Source: VAZQ01 sp963821505
GTDB taxonomy: Bacteria; Pseudomonadota; Alphaproteobacteria; Rhizobiales; Xanthobacteraceae
DNA: 64,000 bases
Assembly (NCBI GenBank): GCA_963821505.1
Contig: CAWGEH010000033.1
Location: 82,661-146,660, forward strand
Reading direction: 5' to 3'
Part shown: positions 17,263 to 26,445 of the stretch, one piece after another
Layout of the letters: the number at the start of each line of letters is the position of its first letter
Position numbering within the stretch: position 1 is the stretch's first letter
Made by a program: the position numbers and the translations under genes
Notes under the pieces: model-generated
The model's input: the letters and a program-made list of their open reading frames with translations, nothing else
Told to the model about the DNA's origin: nothing
The model's database searches: none

Positions 17263-17474
17263 GGAGCTCCCCGCCCGCGCGCCCCGGTTGCACCGCACGA
17301 AAGGCGGCCCATCATGACCATCCGAAGCCCCTGCGCAAGGGCTTTCCGGCGAGTTGGGGGTATGGTTGCATTGCAGCAAATGGACGCCCTTTCCGGCGTC
17401 GCGAGGTCGGACCGGGGTTTCGAGGATCGCCGACCCGCAGTTACTTCTGTGCCGCCGGGGCTGGCTGCAAGGAT

Positions 17475-17936
17475 TTATGACGGAGGTTTAATGTCGGCCG
17501 CGGGCGAACGCAGCGTGGCGAGCACGGGGAGGAGCGATTCGGCGCCGGCCGCGACCGCAAGTCGCGGCAGTGGGACGCCGAAGAGCACCGCGTCTCCGGA
17601 CGCCGGCAACCGCTCGGCATCCTCCGCCGCGAGATCGACCACCAGGCCGACGACGGCAATCGGCTCATGCTCGAGCCGGCGGATGCCGAGCCCGCGCACT
17701 TCGATCAATCCGGCCAGCGGCGCTGGCGGCGACACGAGCAAACGTCCGTGCTGCGCTTCGACATGGACGCGATCGTCTGCGACCAGGCGAGCGAACCGCA
17801 GCAGCCCCGTTTCCGCAGCCTGAATGAGTGCGAACGCAAGCCGCGACTTGCCGGCTCCGGCCGGCCCGCGGATCAGCACGGCGCGGGCACCGGCGAGCAC
17901 CGCCGAAGCGTGCATGGTCGGAGTATCGGCGGCCAT
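17475..17936 (-). CDS. hprK: HPr kinase/phosphorylase, short alphaproteobacterial form
   Basis: The ~153-residue protein retains only the C-terminal kinase domain: P-loop 'RGPAGAGKSRLA' near residue 24, and 'VADDRVHVE' and 'IEVRGLGI' further on. The N-terminal domain of the Gram-positive enzyme is absent, as is usual in this class. It phosphorylates or dephosphorylates the Ser of HPr. ATG 17936 overlaps the chvG stop by one base; GTG 17939 is the alternative. The overlap places it in one transcript with chvI-chvG. Confidence 0.93.
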   Translation of the reverse strand: MAADTPTMHASAVLAGARAVLIRGPAGAGKSRLAFALIQAAETGLLRFARLVADDRVHVEAQHGRLLVSPPAPLAGLIEVRGLGIRRLEHEPIAVVGLVVDLAAEDAERLPASGDAVLFGVPLPRLAVAAGAESLLPVLATLRSPAADIKPPS

Positions 17937-19723
17937 CACGCCGCCGGCAGCCGCAGGATGAAGCGTGCGCCGACCACCGGCGGCGGTTCGTCCGGAGCCG
18001 TGACAGCCTGGTGGAGGTTCTCCGCCCAGATGCGGCCGTCGTGAGCCTCGATGATGTGCTTGGAGATGGAGAGGCCGAGGCCGGAATTCTGGCCGAAGGC
18101 CTGGTGCGGCCGGTGGGTGTAGAAGCGCTCGAAAATCCTCTCCACCGCTTCCTCGGGAATGCCCGGCCCGTGGTCGTCGACGACGACCTCGACCTCGCTC
18201 TTCAATCGCCGGCAGGTGACGTGCACGATACCGCCGGGGGGCGAGAACGAGCGCGCGTTGTCGATCAGGTTGTCGATCACCTGCCCGAGGCGGGAATCGT
18301 GCCCGAGCACGGTGAAGGCGGCAGGCCGCCCGCCTTCGAAACTCAAATCTACCCTCACGCCGTCGTCGTGGCGCTCGTTGGCCACGCTGACGACCGTGGT
18401 CAGCAGCTGCACCAGATTGACGGGTTGCGCCTCGTGCCGCTGCATCTCGGCGTCGAGACGGCTGGCGTCGGAAATGTCGGAGATCAGCCGGTCGAGCCGC
18501 TTCACGTCGTGCTGGATAACCGAGAGCAGACGGCCGCGGCTTTCGTTGCTCTTGGCAAGCGGCAGCGTCTCGACCGCCGAGCGCAGCGAAGTGAGGGGGT
18601 TCTTGAGCTCGTGCGCCACGTCGGCGGCGAAGCTCTCGATTGCTTCGATGCGGGTGTAGAGCGCGTCGGTCATGTCGCGCAGCGAGTTGGAGAGATGTCC
18701 GATCTCGTCGCGGCGATGGCTCAAATCGGGGATCTCCACGCGCGAGCGAATGCGCCGGCGAACGAGTTGCGCGCTTTCGGCGAGCCGCCGCACCGGACCG
18801 GCAATGGTTCCGGCGAGCAGGAACGAGAGCACCACCATGACGCCGGCGGCGATCAGGAACACCTTGAAAATGGCGAGCCGCTCGGCTCCCACCATGTTGT
18901 CGATGTCGGCGCCCTGCGTCGACAGCATGAGGGCACCACGCACGGCACGGAAGCGCTGCACCGGCACGGCGACCGATACGATGACTTCGCCGCGCTCGTT
19001 GATGCGCACCATGCTCGACTTGAAGCCTTGCAGCGCGTTGCCGACCTCGCCGTAGCTCTTGCCGTTCTGCGATCCGAGCTCGCGGTAGAGCGGCAAGGTC
19101 CCCCGGCTGAACCAGGTGCGGATGGCGACGTAGGCGCGCTCGAGAAAGCCCGGTTTCTGCGTGGGCGGCGGCAGGTCGAAGCGCAGGACATCGTAGAGAT
19201 TGCGGCTGTCGAGAATGAGCATGCCGTCGCGGTCAAAGATGCGCGCCCGCGTGTTGGTCGGGGATACCAGACGGCGCAGGACCGGAGCGACCCGCTCCGG
19301 ATTGATCGGGAATTCGAGCCCGGACAGCGCCTCTTCGGAGGGGCCGTAGCTCTCTCCGGCCTGCAATTCGAGCAAGCGCTCGGGATCGATCGTGATGGTA
19401 TCGGTCTCGACCGTCGCCGAGGCGGCGATGGCACCGGCGATGATCTCCCCCTGCACCAGCAAGCTTTGGATGCGCGCGTCGATCAAGCCGGCCCGGAATT
19501 GCGAGAGGTAGAGGATTCCGATCACCAGCGCGAGCAGGCCGGTGACGTTGAGAAAGACGATGCGCCGGGTCAGGCTCGAAAAGGTGAGGCGGACGAAGAG
19601 ATGCCAGCCGTGATTCAACAGGGCAACGAAGCGTCGCCGTCCCTTGGCGAGCGGCGGCTCGGTTGCGTCGGGCCGTTCCGGCTCGACCTCGGTCTTGAAA
19701 CTCTCCGGCGTTCGATTGAGCAC
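17936..19723 (-). CDS. chvG: Sensor histidine kinase ChvG
   Basis: The 595-residue membrane kinase has a helix near residues 55-75 (IVFLNVTGLLALVIGILYL), a ~230-residue periplasmic domain and a second helix (VFLIAAGVMVVLSFLLAGTI). HAMP and the H-box FAADVAHELKNPLTSLRSA follow, then the ATPase domain (NLIDNARSF, DDHGPGIP, GLGLSISKHI). ChvG/ExoS senses acid or envelope stress in rhizobia and phosphorylates ChvI. The start is GTG at 19723; no ATG fits better. The gene lies 109 bp after chvI and overlaps hprK. Confidence 0.95.
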   Translation of the reverse strand: MLNRTPESFKTEVEPERPDATEPPLAKGRRRFVALLNHGWHLFVRLTFSSLTRRIVFLNVTGLLALVIGILYLSQFRAGLIDARIQSLLVQGEIIAGAIAASATVETDTITIDPERLLELQAGESYGPSEEALSGLEFPINPERVAPVLRRLVSPTNTRARIFDRDGMLILDSRNLYDVLRFDLPPPTQKPGFLERAYVAIRTWFSRGTLPLYRELGSQNGKSYGEVGNALQGFKSSMVRINERGEVIVSVAVPVQRFRAVRGALMLSTQGADIDNMVGAERLAIFKVFLIAAGVMVVLSFLLAGTIAGPVRRLAESAQLVRRRIRSRVEIPDLSHRRDEIGHLSNSLRDMTDALYTRIEAIESFAADVAHELKNPLTSLRSAVETLPLAKSNESRGRLLSVIQHDVKRLDRLISDISDASRLDAEMQRHEAQPVNLVQLLTTVVSVANERHDDGVRVDLSFEGGRPAAFTVLGHDSRLGQVIDNLIDNARSFSPPGGIVHVTCRRLKSEVEVVVDDHGPGIPEEAVERIFERFYTHRPHQAFGQNSGLGLSISKHIIEAHDGRIWAENLHQAVTAPDEPPPVVGARFILRLPAA

Positions 19724-19832
19724 GATCCGTCTGCCGGTTGCACGCCCCCACTGAAGGCCCCGCCGGCGCTAATCCAGGCGGTCCAGCCCCGTTCACATTG
19801 TCGATCTTCTGCGGCGCCAATCCCCTCCGGCG

Positions 19833-20534
19833 CTACATTTCCTTGAACCGATAGCCGACGCCATAGAGCGTTTCGATCATATCGAAATCGTCGTCGGTCC
19901 CCTTGAACTTCTTGCGCAGCCGCTTGATGTGGCTATCGATGGTGCGGTCATCGACGTAGACCTGATCGTCGTAGGCCGCATCCATCAGCGCGTTGCGGCT
20001 CTTGACCACGCCGGGCCGGCTCGCGAGTGCCTGCAGGATGAGGAACTCGGTGACGGTGAGCGTCACCGGCTCGTTCTTCCAGGTGCAGGTGTGGCGTTCC
20101 GGATCCATGCGCAACAAGCCGCGCTCCAGCACCTTGGCGGCATCGGTCTCCTTGGGAGCAGTGCCGTCCTTCGGAGCCGCCCGGCGCAGGATCGCCTTGA
20201 CCCGCTCGACCAGAAGACGCTGGGAGAACGGTTTGCGGATGAAATCGTCGGCGCCCATCTTGAGCCCGAACAATTCATCGATTTCCTCATCCTTGGAGGT
20301 GAGGAAGATCACCGGCATGTCGGACTTCTGGCGCAGCCGCCGCAAGGTTTCCATGCCGTCCATGCGCGGCATCTTGATATCGAGAATGGCGAGATCGGGC
20401 GGCGATGTCTTGAATCCGTCGAGCGCCGAAGCGCCGTCGGTATAGGTCATGATCCGGTAGCCTTCGGCCTCGAGCGCGATCGAGACCGAGGTCAGGATAT
20501 TGCGGTCGTCGTCGACGAGAGCGATGGTCGGCAT
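19833..20534 (-). CDS. chvI: Response regulator ChvI (OmpR/PhoB family)
   Basis: The 233-residue protein has a receiver domain with the acidic pair DDD near residue 8, phospho-acceptor Asp in 'LAILDIKMPRMDG' and Lys in 'FIRKPF'. A winged-helix DNA-binding domain ends in 'YGVGYRFKEM'. It is the partner of ChvG and regulates acid response, exopolysaccharide and central carbon genes in related bacteria. ATG 20534 is the family start. The gene heads the chvI-chvG-hprK-manX-ptsH series. Confidence 0.96.
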   Translation of the reverse strand: MPTIALVDDDRNILTSVSIALEAEGYRIMTYTDGASALDGFKTSPPDLAILDIKMPRMDGMETLRRLRQKSDMPVIFLTSKDEEIDELFGLKMGADDFIRKPFSQRLLVERVKAILRRAAPKDGTAPKETDAAKVLERGLLRMDPERHTCTWKNEPVTLTVTEFLILQALASRPGVVKSRNALMDAAYDDQVYVDDRTIDSHIKRLRKKFKGTDDDFDMIETLYGVGYRFKEM

Positions 20535-20756
20535 GAAGCCCCTATCCCTGGCATTCGCCCCAGGCTTTGAAGCCCGGAAAGCAAGGCTGAAATGTGGCAA
20601 TTCCCTGACAAACGCGTGATTCGTCAAAGGGTTTGTTAGCATAGCTCGCATCGGCCTTCAGCGCCACGCCCAAGTTCAGCGCTGCCGGCGGGGCTCTTCG
20701 ACGTTTCCCGCGCCGGGCCGGGCTTGTTAGATAGGCATCGTTGACTGGAGGTGCCA

Positions 20757-21479
20757 ATGAAACCGAGCCCCGATTTCAACCCGGCAGCCGCCGCCAAAAA
20801 GCTTTTGCGCGAGGGCCGCTCGGGGGCCTTGGCGACCCTGATGGCCGGCTCCGGCGATCCCTATTGCTCGCTGGTGAACGTGGCGACCGCGGCCGACGGC
20901 GCGCCGCTCCTGCTGATTTCGCGCCTTGCCGTGCATACCAAGAACATTCTCTCCGACCGGCGCGTCTCCGTCATGATCGACGAGCGCAAGCAAGGCGATC
21001 CGCTGCAGGGGGCCCGCGTCATGCTGATGGGAACCGCGGCCGCTACCCACGACCCCGGCGCACGCCGGCGCTATCTCGATCGCCAGCCCGAGGCGGAAAT
21101 GTTCGCGGGCTTCGCCGATTTCGCCTTCTACCGGGTGGCGCTCACCGCGGCACATCTTGTTGCCGGCTTCGGGCGCATCGTCGATCTCAAACCGCAGGAC
21201 ATTCTGACCGAGACCGGCGACGCGGCCGAACTGGTGGCGGCCGAGCCCGAGATTCTTGCGCATATGAATGGCGACCATGCCGACGCGGTACGCCTCTATG
21301 CCACCAAGCTGCTTGGCGCCCCCGACGGGGAATGGCGCTGCGTCGGTTGCGACCCTGAAGGCCTAGAGCTGCAGCTCGACCGAACGGCGCTGCGGCTGCC
21401 GTTCCCGCAGCGCGTGCGCGCGCCCGGTGTGCTGCGCCTAGTGCTCAAGCAAATGGCCGACGATGCGCGCGCGGCGTGA
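20757..21479 (+). CDS. HugZ-like pyridoxamine-5'-phosphate-oxidase-family protein
   Basis: The ~240-residue protein has an N-terminal FMN-binding split barrel (GALATLMAGSGDPYCSLVNVA and 'HTKNIL'). Its C-terminal DUF2470-like domain is marked by 'HMNGDHADAVRLYA' near residue 170. The combination is that of HugZ/HutZ heme-utilisation proteins and related uncharacterised flavin-binding proteins. ATG 20757 is chosen because GGAG at 20747-20750 is correctly spaced; GTG 20751 is too close. It is divergent from chvI and lies upstream of pckA. Confidence 0.85.
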   Translation: MKPSPDFNPAAAAKKLLREGRSGALATLMAGSGDPYCSLVNVATAADGAPLLLISRLAVHTKNILSDRRVSVMIDERKQGDPLQGARVMLMGTAAATHDPGARRRYLDRQPEAEMFAGFADFAFYRVALTAAHLVAGFGRIVDLKPQDILTETGDAAELVAAEPEILAHMNGDHADAVRLYATKLLGAPDGEWRCVGCDPEGLELQLDRTALRLPFPQRVRAPGVLRLVLKQMADDARAA

Positions 21480-21837
21480 TCGCGGCGCGGCGTTCGTCGG
21501 CAGCGATCCGCCCGCTTTGGCCAAGATCGGCGATCTCGCGCCCACGTGGCGGGTCGCAGACGTGGCTGGTCGCAAGGGACCAAGCGGAATGCGCGTGCGC
21601 CAATCCTGCTGCGGCGCGGCATGAGCGCGACGCATCCAAGCAGGCTTGGTTGCGTCGCAAAATCAGTCCGGCGCTACCCCGCAAGCGCTGCGGGCGATAA
21701 GTTTCGCAGCGGTCTTGGCAGGGCGCCTGCGGCCAATTATAGGTCGCGGGGTGGGGGAACAGGCGCTATCATCAGACTGAAGTTATGGCAGCGGGAGTCA
21801 GGTCCGGCACTGCCCGGATGCGTCGTGGAGGCTTTTC
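21480..21837. other. Non-coding leader of pckA (358 bp)
   Basis: No convincing coding sequence is present. There is an imperfect 16-bp direct repeat, acgtggcgggtcgcag followed by acgtggctggtcgcaa, at about 21544-21575. GGAGG at 21827-21831 is well placed for the pckA GTG start. The space is large enough to hold pckA promoters, but I could not identify the -35/-10 elements. Confidence 0.55.
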
Positions 21838-23451
21838 GTGCAGGAAACGGGTTTGAGGAACAGCGCCTACGGCGCGGACAAATTCGGCTTCAAGGACTTG
21901 AGCGCGGTCCATTGGAATCTGACTGCGCCGGCGCTCTACGAGCACGCGATCGCGGCGGGCGAGGCTTCAATCGTCGAGGGCGGGGCGATCTGCGCGCAGA
22001 CCGGCGTGCATACCGGCCGTTCGCCCAAGGACAAACACACGGTGGTCGATGCGCTGACCGAGAACACGGTGTGGTGGGACGGCAACCGCAAGCTTGCGCA
22101 AGCCAACTTCCAGTTGCTGTACGACGATTTCATCGCGCATGCGCGCGGCAAGGCGCTGTTCGCTCAGGACCTCTATGGCGGCGCCGACCCCACATACCGC
22201 ATAAAAACGCGGGTCTTCACCGAGCTTGCGTGGCATTCGTTGTTCATTCGCCAGCTTTTGATCCGTCCGGTGGGACCCGAGCTCGAGGATTTCGTTCCTG
22301 AACTCACCATCGTCGATCTGCCTTCCTTCCGGGCCGATCCCAAGCGCCACGGCGTGCGCACCGACACCATTATCGCTGTCGACTTCAGCAAGAAGATCAT
22401 CCTGATCGGCAATTCGTCCTATGCCGGCGAGATGAAGAAATCGGTCTTCACCACGCTCAATTTCTATCTGCCGGCGCAAGGCGTGATGCCGATGCACTGC
22501 TCGGCCAATGTCGGCAAGGACGGCGACGTCGCGCTGTTCTTCGGCCTTTCCGGGACCGGCAAGACCACGCTCTCGGCCGATCCGAACCGCACCCTGATCG
22601 GCGACGACGAGCACGGCTGGGGCCCCGACGGCGTGTTCAATTTCGAGGGTGGCTGCTACGCCAAATGCATCAAGCTCTCGGAGGAGGCCGAACCCGAAAT
22701 CTATGCGGCGACGAACCGCTTCGGCGCGGTGCTCGAGAATGTGGTGTTCGATCCCGAGACGCGGATTCCGAATTTCGACGACGATTCCAAGACCGAGAAC
22801 ACGCGCTCGGCCTATCCGCTCGATTTCATGCCGCGCGCCTCGCGCACCGGCCGGGCGGGACACCCGAAGAACATCATCTTTCTGACCGCGGACGCCTTCG
22901 GCGTGATGCCCCCGATCGCCAAGCTCACGCCGGCGCAGGCGATGTATCACTTCCTGTCCGGCTACACGGCGAAGGTCGCCGGCACCGAGAAGGGCCTGGT
23001 CGGCGTGGAGCCCGAATTCTCGACCTGCTTTGGCGCGCCGTTCCTGCCGCGACCGCCGGCGGAATACGGCAACCTGCTGCGCGACTACATTTCCAGGCAC
23101 AACGTGGATTGCTGGCTGGTCAACAGCGGATGGACGGGCGGCATCTACGGCGTCGGCCGGCGCATGCCGATCAAGGCAACGCGAGCGCTCGTCACCGGCG
23201 CCCTCGACGGCTCGCTCAAGGGGGTGAGCTTCCGCACCGATCCCTATTTCGGGTTCGCGGTGCCGACCTCGGTGCCGGGGATCGAGCCGCACCTTCTTTA
23301 CCCGATGAAGACCTGGAAGGACAAAGCCGCGTTCGACCAAACGGCGCGCAAACTAGTGCGCATGTTCCAGGAGAACTTCGTCAAGTACGAAAAGCATGTC
23401 GATGCCGACGTGCGCTCGGCCGCTCCCGAGGTGCGCATCGCGGCAGAATAG
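21838..23451 (+). CDS. pckA: Phosphoenolpyruvate carboxykinase (ATP)
   Basis: The 537-residue enzyme converts oxaloacetate and ATP to phosphoenolpyruvate, the entry step of gluconeogenesis. Motifs are the substrate region 'GVHTGRSPKDKH', 'SSYAGEMKKSVFT', and the kinase P-loop FGLSGTGKTTLSADP with the metal site 'LIGDDEHGW'. The start is GTG at 21838, preceded by GGAGG with a 6-base gap. In Hyphomicrobiales pckA commonly neighbours chvI/chvG and can be under their control; that control is inferred from position only. Confidence 0.98.
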   Translation: MQETGLRNSAYGADKFGFKDLSAVHWNLTAPALYEHAIAAGEASIVEGGAICAQTGVHTGRSPKDKHTVVDALTENTVWWDGNRKLAQANFQLLYDDFIAHARGKALFAQDLYGGADPTYRIKTRVFTELAWHSLFIRQLLIRPVGPELEDFVPELTIVDLPSFRADPKRHGVRTDTIIAVDFSKKIILIGNSSYAGEMKKSVFTTLNFYLPAQGVMPMHCSANVGKDGDVALFFGLSGTGKTTLSADPNRTLIGDDEHGWGPDGVFNFEGGCYAKCIKLSEEAEPEIYAATNRFGAVLENVVFDPETRIPNFDDDSKTENTRSAYPLDFMPRASRTGRAGHPKNIIFLTADAFGVMPPIAKLTPAQAMYHFLSGYTAKVAGTEKGLVGVEPEFSTCFGAPFLPRPPAEYGNLLRDYISRHNVDCWLVNSGWTGGIYGVGRRMPIKATRALVTGALDGSLKGVSFRTDPYFGFAVPTSVPGIEPHLLYPMKTWKDKAAFDQTARKLVRMFQENFVKYEKHVDADVRSAAPEVRIAAE

Positions 23452-23516
23452 GCTTCAGCCACCCGGCGGCGAAACCGGCGGGCTCATGGTCGCTCGCGCA
23501 TTGATGCCGGCCCTCC

Positions 23517-25121
23517 TCATCCCCGTGCGGGAACGAGTTGATTGAAGCGTTCCTTCTGCTCGTCGTTCAAGGACGCGTAGAATTTCTCCAGCGTGGGCTG
23601 CACGGCCTCGACGGCCCGCAGCATCGCATCGAGCCGCTGCTCCATGGCGTCCAGGCGCGCAACCGGCGTCAGCGCCCGAGAGGTGGGACAGTCCGATTTC
23701 AGCAGATCGGCGGCTTGCGACGTGGCGTCTTGCAATTCGCGCAATGCGCTGCGCTGGGCGTCGGCGTCCGGTCGCACTGACTGCTCAATCCGCTCCAGCG
23801 GCAGACTCGCGATGCCGGACGCGCGCTCGCCGCATGTTTGCGTCAGATCACGCCGGGATTGTTGTTGGTCCGTATCATTGTCGGGGCCGAGCGTGTTGAA
23901 GCGTGCCTTTTGCTCGTCGTTGAGCGACTGGTAGAACTTCTCGATTGCGGGTCGCACAATGCGCACCGCCTGCAGCATGGCTGCGAGCCGCTGACGCATG
24001 GCCTCGAGCCGGCCGGTCGGCGTGCTCGGCAGCTCGGTCGGGCACGACGCCTTGAGAATGTCGAGTGCCTTCGCCGTGGCGTCCTTGAGCTCGTCGAGCG
24101 CCGCGCGCTGGGCATCGTCGGGCTCGACCGTTTGTGCGATCCGCTCGATCGGCCAGTCCGTGAGTCCCGCGGTTTGTCCGCTGCAAAGGTCGGCGCTCAC
24201 GGATCGTTCGCCGGAGCCCGGATGCCTTCCGACCGCGGCGTAGGTACCGCCATAGCCCTCGGCGTAGGCGCCGAACATGCCCTGGTAGAGGTCGCCGTAG
24301 GCGTAGGGCCAGAACGTGTCATACGCATACGGGTAGAACGTGTAGTCGACGAAGTCGTCGTAGGCGTATGGCCAGAACAGCGGTCCGACCCACCCGATGA
24401 CGCTGGGATGCGCATGGCGGCGCCGCCATCCGGGATCGAAGAATCGGCCCTGGAAGGTCGAGTGCGCCAGCACCCGCGCGTTGCGATCGCCCGCGGCCGA
24501 TCGGTTGGCAAAAAACTGGTTGCGCAGCGCGCGACCTGCGATCGCTCGGCTGCCGCCGGATGGTTGCACGGCCTGGCGCGGCTGGTTTTGCGGGGTTGCA
24601 TTTTGCGGAGCCAGGTTCCGCCCGATGGCGGCGGACGGCGTTGCCGGCGGCGTCCCCTCCCGCCGTTGCCGCGCCCGATTATCGCGCTGGTTGGGTTGGG
24701 CGAGCTTCGGCGCGGCTTGGGGCCCGAGATTGCGACCCCCGAGATTGCGGGCGCCGAGTTGCGGCGTTCCATGGGCCGGAGCCGCGGACGGAGTCGGCGC
24801 ATGCCGGGCGATGGCGGAGCGCGATGAACCGCCGGAAGGACGGGGAACCTGCCGCGGCGCGGCGTGGGACATTTGCGGCGCCGCACGCGGCGCGGACATG
24901 GCGCGCGGCGCGGAACTTGGCGGGGCAATGTGCGGCGCGGACACGTGCGGCGCGGACATGTGCGGCGCTGGAGCTGCGTGCGGCGCTGGAGCCGCGTGCG
25001 GCGCCGGTCCAGGGTGCGGCGCACCTCCAGGCTTCGGCGGTGGCGCCGCGGCGGTGATTGTCGCGGTCCCAGCGGAGAGAATGATAAGAAGCGCCGTTAT
25101 GCGCGCGCTTGATGGCAACAT
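23517..25121 (-). CDS. Secreted Pro/Ala/His-rich protein with two Spy/CpxP-like (LTxxQ-type) domains
   Basis: The 534-residue protein has a signal peptide (residues 1-25), then about 80 residues of A-P-H/S-A-P-H repeats and a Pro/Arg/Gln-rich linker. A Tyr/Trp-rich segment (PYAYDDFVDYTFYPYAYD) follows. The C-terminal half holds two homologous ~110-residue helical domains, each with a paired Cys pattern (LCSG...SCPT and TCGE...DCPT). Each domain ends in LNDEQKxRFN, as in LTxxQ/Spy-family periplasmic chaperones. Tandem duplication inside one polypeptide is evident. A periplasmic or surface role in stress or folding is inference. Confidence 0.75.
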   Translation of the reverse strand: MLPSSARITALLIILSAGTATITAAAPPPKPGGAPHPGPAPHAAPAPHAAPAPHMSAPHVSAPHIAPPSSAPRAMSAPRAAPQMSHAAPRQVPRPSGGSSRSAIARHAPTPSAAPAHGTPQLGARNLGGRNLGPQAAPKLAQPNQRDNRARQRREGTPPATPSAAIGRNLAPQNATPQNQPRQAVQPSGGSRAIAGRALRNQFFANRSAAGDRNARVLAHSTFQGRFFDPGWRRRHAHPSVIGWVGPLFWPYAYDDFVDYTFYPYAYDTFWPYAYGDLYQGMFGAYAEGYGGTYAAVGRHPGSGERSVSADLCSGQTAGLTDWPIERIAQTVEPDDAQRAALDELKDATAKALDILKASCPTELPSTPTGRLEAMRQRLAAMLQAVRIVRPAIEKFYQSLNDEQKARFNTLGPDNDTDQQQSRRDLTQTCGERASGIASLPLERIEQSVRPDADAQRSALRELQDATSQAADLLKSDCPTSRALTPVARLDAMEQRLDAMLRAVEAVQPTLEKFYASLNDEQKERFNQLVPARG

Positions 25122-25265
25122 GACACCGACTCCTGCTGCGGCGTGCGTCCCTCGCCATGGTCAACGCAGCAGACGGTGCGCTGGTTTCGCCGCTGCCGCG
25201 AAACATGTGACCGGTGAAATGACCATCTGTTCAGAAATCGCCGGCGTGAAATCGAGGAGATGCAG

Positions 25266-26261
25266 ATGCGCCTTGTTCGATTGGGGCGAAATGGTCCGGA
25301 AGTCTCCGAAATGGCCCTCGGCTGCATGGGCATGTCCGGCGGCTACGGGCCCGCGGACGACGCTGAGTCGGTCGCGACCATCCAGGCGGCGCTCGAGGCC
25401 GGCGTCACCATGCTCGACACCGCCGATTTCTACGGCATGGGCCACAACGAGATGCTGATCAGGGAGGCGCTCAAGGGCGGCAAGCGCGCGCGTGCGTTCA
25501 TCGCGGTCAAGTTCGGTGCGATGCGCGCCCCGGATCTCAAATTTCTCGGCGACGACGGTCGCCCGAACTCGGTAAAGAATTTTCTCGCCTATACCCTGCG
25601 ACGCCTCGGTACCGACCATGTCGATCTCTACCAGCCCGCGCGGCTCGATCCGACGGTGCCGATCGAGGACACGGTCGGCGCCATCGCGGACATGGTGAAG
25701 GCCGGATACGTTCGTCACATTGGGCTGTCGGAAGCATCGGCGAAGTCGATCCGGCGGGCGCACGCCGTGCATCCCATCGCTGCCCTGCAGATCGAGTATT
25801 CGCTCGTGAGCCGCGACATCGAGAAAGAGATTCTGCCCACCATCCGCGAGCTCGGGATCGCGCTCGTCGCCTACGGCGTGCTCTCGCGCGGCCTCATCAG
25901 CGACAATGCGCCGGCGTCGAAAGAGGCGGGCGAGATCCGCACCCGCATGCCGCGCTTTTCGGCCGAGAATTTTCCGCCCAACATGGAGCTTGTCCGCGCG
26001 CTCGGTGCAATCGCGCGCGAGAAGAACGCCTCGACCGCGCAGCTCGCCTTCGCCTGGATGCGCTCGCGCGGCGAGGACGTCGTACCGCTCATCGGCGCGC
26101 GCCGGCGCGATCAGCTCGGCGAGGCGCTGGGCGCGCTCGAGCTTACGCTCACGCCCGCCGACCTCGCGCGCATCGCGCAGGCGGTGCCGGCGGATGCAGT
26201 GGCCGGCGCCCGCTATCTACCGGCGGTGCTGGCCCATATCGACAGCGAGCACGCGGGCTAG
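25266..26261 (+). CDS. Aldo/keto reductase
   Basis: The ~331-residue NADPH-dependent barrel has the motifs EMALGCMGMSGGYG, MLDTADFYG (catalytic Asp and Tyr) and 'AVKFG' (catalytic Lys). The later cofactor site is in 'VPLIGARRRDQL'. The usual catalytic His segment reads D-L-Y-Q-P-A-R-L-D-P, so the His position appears to hold Ala. This occurs in a recognisable subfamily and may change the substrate range. ATG 25266 fits AGGAG at 25255-25259 better than ATG 25260. The stop codon lies inside a dispersed palindromic repeat. Confidence 0.88.
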   Translation: MRLVRLGRNGPEVSEMALGCMGMSGGYGPADDAESVATIQAALEAGVTMLDTADFYGMGHNEMLIREALKGGKRARAFIAVKFGAMRAPDLKFLGDDGRPNSVKNFLAYTLRRLGTDHVDLYQPARLDPTVPIEDTVGAIADMVKAGYVRHIGLSEASAKSIRRAHAVHPIAALQIEYSLVSRDIEKEILPTIRELGIALVAYGVLSRGLISDNAPASKEAGEIRTRMPRFSAENFPPNMELVRALGAIAREKNASTAQLAFAWMRSRGEDVVPLIGARRRDQLGEALGALELTLTPADLARIAQAVPADAVAGARYLPAVLAHIDSEHAG

Positions 26262-26361
26262 CGCATGTTCCGGAAAAGTGGGAACCGGTTTTCCGAAGAG
26301 AACATGCGCAGAATTGAAGATCTAGAGCGCATCACGATTCGACCTAATCGGGATGCGCTCT
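26256..26361. repeat. Dispersed palindromic repeat, type 'gcgcatgttccggaaaa', copy 1
   Basis: Arms gcgcatgttccggaaaa (26261-26277) and ttttccg-aaga-gaacatgcgc (26289-26309) form a hairpin with a 4-base bulge. A second hairpin, agagcgcatc...gatgcgctct, lies at about 26324-26361. A second copy is at 33553. The repeat supplies the TAG stop of the aldo/keto reductase. Repeats with this core are common in Bradyrhizobium-like genomes. Confidence 0.85.
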
Positions 26362-26445
26362 AATTGCCCCGGGCTTCTCGACGTGTAGCCGCCGGCCCTT
26401 CGAAACGGCCGTTTCGCGGACCCCTCGGAGAAAGCCGAGAGAGTT

